Source: Pseudomonadota bacterium | GTDB lineage: Bacteria; Pseudomonadota; Gammaproteobacteria; Pseudomonadales; Pseudohongiellaceae | Assembly: GCA_027621405.1 (NCBI GenBank) | Contig: JAQCBT010000011.1 | Coordinates: 100,808 to 164,807, forward strand | Direction of reading: 5' to 3' | Length of the DNA: 64,000 nucleotides | In this document: piece by piece, positions 62,236 to 64,000 of the stretch | Layout of the letters: each line of letters starts with the position of its first letter | Numbering within the stretch: the stretch's first letter is position 1 | Made by a program: the position numbers and the translations under genes | Notes under the pieces: model-generated | What the model saw: the letters and a program-made list of their open reading frames with translations, nothing else | Databases searched by the model: none | Told to the model about the DNA's origin: nothing

Positions 62236-62265
62236 AGGATAGTGGGCTGGCAGATACCCTGTCAA
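62236..62265 (-). promoter_or_regulatory. sigma-70 promoter, minus strand
   Basis: Consensus TTGACA -35 (62265-62260) and TATCCT -10 (62241-62236) separated by 18 bases. Predicted start near 62229. Drives the alpha/beta hydrolase gene through a leader with an intrinsic terminator. Confidence 0.7.
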
Positions 62266-62506
62266 CCCGCATGGGGCGGTGCTGACGGGGAATCCGGGTG
62301 AAAATCGGCGGTATTCGTGACAATTGCCATGGAATTGCCACATTTTGCAGCAAATAAGGCCGCGAAACCTACAATTTGTGACAAAGTACTGAAATTCCAG
62401 TCGATATAATTACTACCAGTCTTGAGACAGAACCGCTGGCGCCTCGACAGTTTATAAGAACAAGCACGGAAGCTGATTGGTCGCGTCGGTCAGGAAAATG
62501 AATTCA

Positions 62507-64000
62507 ATGCGCAACGGAACCAACCGAGACATCATGCGAACCCTGCTACCTGCAACCCTTAGCTGCCTTATGCTGGCCTGCTCCAGCCTGGCGCTGGCGC
62601 AAAGCTCCCTGGAAGATGCCCCTGCTGACGATTCCACCATTGTCTACCCGGCCGACTATTTCGCCGAGTATTACCCCGTGTCAGCCAACGACATGCTCAA
62701 TCGTATCCCGGGGATCGACCTCGCCCTGCGTGGCGGCGGTGGTGGTGGCGGTCGTGGCCTCGGTTCCGGTGCCGGTGAGATTCTCATCAACGGCCAGCGA
62801 ATTACCGGCAAGAGCAATGAGGGACGCGCCCAGCTAAACCGGATCGCAGCAGAACAGGTGCAATATATCGAGATCATCCGTGGCACTTCCGAAGAACTCG
62901 ACGTGCGAGGCGGTGGCCAGGTGGTCAATGTTGTGCTGCTGGATACCCCGACCAGTTCCAGCACCACGGTTCAGCTTCGCACTGACTATCTGCGTGATGG
63001 CACCATCGATCCCGGCGGCCAGCTTTCCTACAGCGGCCAATCCGGTGACCTTAACTACCTGCTCTCGGTAGAGGCTGACCCGCGTTATCGGGTCTGGGAG
63101 AGCAATGAGTACAGCTTCAACGCCCTGAATGAACTGGGCGAAGTACGCCGCGAGAACCGCGAGCGCGATGAGACTGAATACAGCACCAGCGCGAATCTGG
63201 GCTATAACTTCGGCAGAAGCACGGTGCAACTGAATGCGCTGTATGAAACCCGAGGGGAAGTACCCGATAACACCTTACGCTCCATCCATGATCTGGTGGA
63301 AGACAGCCTCAGGTATCAGAACGAAGAAAATATCAATACTCGCGATGCCTGGGAACTGGGCGGCGACTTCCAGTATGACTTCGCCAATGCCGGCACCTAT
63401 CGGGCGCTGTTCATCGTCAATGACAGGGATTCAATGACCACCCGCAATCGCTTCAACGTGATCGACGGCGAAAATGTACCGAATCTGTTTACCGAGAGTG
63501 GTGGACGTGATCGCGAACGCATCGTACGCACCTCTTACACCTTCGACTGGAGCGGCAGCCAGGGCCTGGAACTGGGAATAGAAGGTGCTCAGACCATTCG
63601 CAACAATAGCCTCCGACTGGGAGTGGAAGGCGATGAGAGTGATCGCCGACCGGAATTTGGCAACCTGGTGCCAGTAGACGTCAGCAACGCCAACACCACC
63701 GTAGAAGAAATTCGCTACGAACCGTTTGCCAACCACAACTGGCAACTCAATGGTCGCATGTCCCTGGAAAGCTCCCTGGTCTTTGAGTCGTCCACCATCG
63801 AGCAATCCGGTGACGTCAGCAACAGTCGCAGTTTCCAGTTTCTGCGCCCTCGTGTCGATTACCGTTTCGATATCTCACCCAGCTTCCAGCTACGTGCCAG
63901 CCTACGTAAAGATGTCGATCAACTCAGTTTCTCCGATTTCAGCACCTCGGTGGATGGTGGTGACGAAGACCAGAATACCCAGGCCGGCAACCCGGATATC
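62507..64000 (+). CDS. TonB-dependent outer-membrane receptor, C-terminus cut by window edge
   Basis: 498 visible residues. In-frame ATGs lie at 62498, 62507 and 62534; 62507 has the best distance (11 bases) from AGGA at 62492. Signal peptide (LLPATLSCLMLACSSLALAQ), then a plug domain: NDMLNRIPGIDLALRGG, GEILINGQRITGK, QVQYIEIIRGTSEELDVRGGGQVVNVVL. Beta-barrel strands with alternating aromatic residues follow and run off the right end. A run of seven glycines (GGGGGGGRGLG) sits in the plug. Imports large or scarce nutrients with energy from TonB/ExbBD. Ligand unknown. No TonB box is evident near the mature start, perhaps because it is degenerate. Confidence 0.88.
   Translation, partial: MRNGTNRDIMRTLLPATLSCLMLACSSLALAQSSLEDAPADDSTIVYPADYFAEYYPVSANDMLNRIPGIDLALRGGGGGGGRGLGSGAGEILINGQRITGKSNEGRAQLNRIAAEQVQYIEIIRGTSEELDVRGGGQVVNVVLLDTPTSSSTTVQLRTDYLRDGTIDPGGQLSYSGQSGDLNYLLSVEADPRYRVWESNEYSFNALNELGEVRRENRERDETEYSTSANLGYNFGRSTVQLNALYETRGEVPDNTLRSIHDLVEDSLRYQNEENINTRDAWELGGDFQYDFANAGTYRALFIVNDRDSMTTRNRFNVIDGENVPNLFTESGGRDRERIVRTSYTFDWSGSQGLELGIEGAQTIRNNSLRLGVEGDESDRRPEFGNLVPVDVSNANTTVEEIRYEPFANHNWQLNGRMSLESSLVFESSTIEQSGDVSNSRSFQFLRPRVDYRFDISPSFQLRASLRKDVDQLSFSDFSTSVDGGDEDQNTQAGNPDI

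Larger units (their letters stand above)
62150..62506. other. 357-base divergent intergenic region
   Basis: Contains a minus-strand promoter and terminator-like hairpin (separate entries) and, toward 62500, an AT-rich stretch (62340-62420) where a promoter for the TonB receptor may lie. No coding frame is convincing. A 65-residue minus-strand frame crosses the terminator and has no signature. Confidence 0.5.

Noticed and set aside
1..64000. CRISPR arrays, tRNA or rRNA genes, insertion sequences, prophage
   Set aside because: Read both strands for repeat-spacer patterns, tRNA arm motifs and transposase or phage genes and found none convincing.

Overview
The window looks like chromosomal DNA of a free-living, aerobic Gammaproteobacterium. 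The evidence is the RimO sequence, ATP-type PckA, heptosyltransferase and core glucosyltransferase genes, and a TonB receptor. An unusually large share of products carry Sec, Tat or lipoprotein signals. The mix of exported PQQ dehydrogenases, c-type cytochromes, DUF3500, M20 and P1 peptidases and esterases resembles oligotrophic marine lineages (OM182 / Pseudohongiella / OM60-like). That placement is an impression, not a search result. I saw no tRNA, rRNA, CRISPR array, transposase or phage gene.

Layout. 1-4.1 kb: truncated Tat-exported PhoX-type phosphatase, then a divergent operon of a haem protein, a cytochrome c5 lipoprotein and an exported FAD aldonolactone oxidoreductase. 4.1-9.8 kb: VanX-like dipeptidase, Asp/Glu racemase, MarC, exported D-threonine-aldolase-like enzyme, DinB, GNAT. 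9.9-15.5 kb: acyl-CoA ligase with AraC regulator, DUF1761, rimO overlapping a haloalkane dehalogenase. 15.5-24.4 kb: a gene-free stretch with two terminators, FAS1, a TIGR01777 epimerase, YHYH, a second DUF1761, an M20 amidohydrolase and membrane proteins. 24.5-35.2 kb: exported carboxylesterase, soluble PQQ dehydrogenase coupled to DUF3500, quinone oxidoreductase, LpqC-type esterase, exported PepF, a lipoprotein, a circularly permuted D-amino-acid-oxidase-like protein, and a peroxiredoxin with a possible OxyR site.

35.5-47.3 kb: cytochrome/copper-monooxygenase fusion, NhaC antiporter, desaturase, then a minus-strand run of NosR-like flavo-iron-sulfur protein, FMN hydroxyacid dehydrogenase with an internal CxxCH, Ser/Thr kinase and PP2C phosphatase, followed by an exported cyclase. 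47.5-51.3 kb: DmpA-type peptidase, bicupin, pckA. 51.5-57.8 kb: PQQ dehydrogenase, thioesterase, DUF2059, and a PQQ alcohol dehydrogenase overlapping a dihaem cytochrome. 58-64 kb: PETase-like exported hydrolase, two LPS-core glycosyltransferases, an orphan flagellar-like peptide, an alpha/beta hydrolase behind a promoter-proximal terminator, and a truncated TonB receptor.

Taken together, much of the window encodes periplasmic oxidation of small organics (PQQ, FAD and FMN enzymes passing electrons to c-type haem proteins) and hydrolysis of esters, amides and D-configured compounds. The strongest leads are the permuted D-amino-acid oxidase, the CxxCH-bearing FMN dehydrogenase with its NosR-like and kinase/phosphatase neighbours, the lanthanide-type PQQ alcohol dehydrogenase, the PETase-like hydrolase, and a palindrome found in two copies 47 kb apart.
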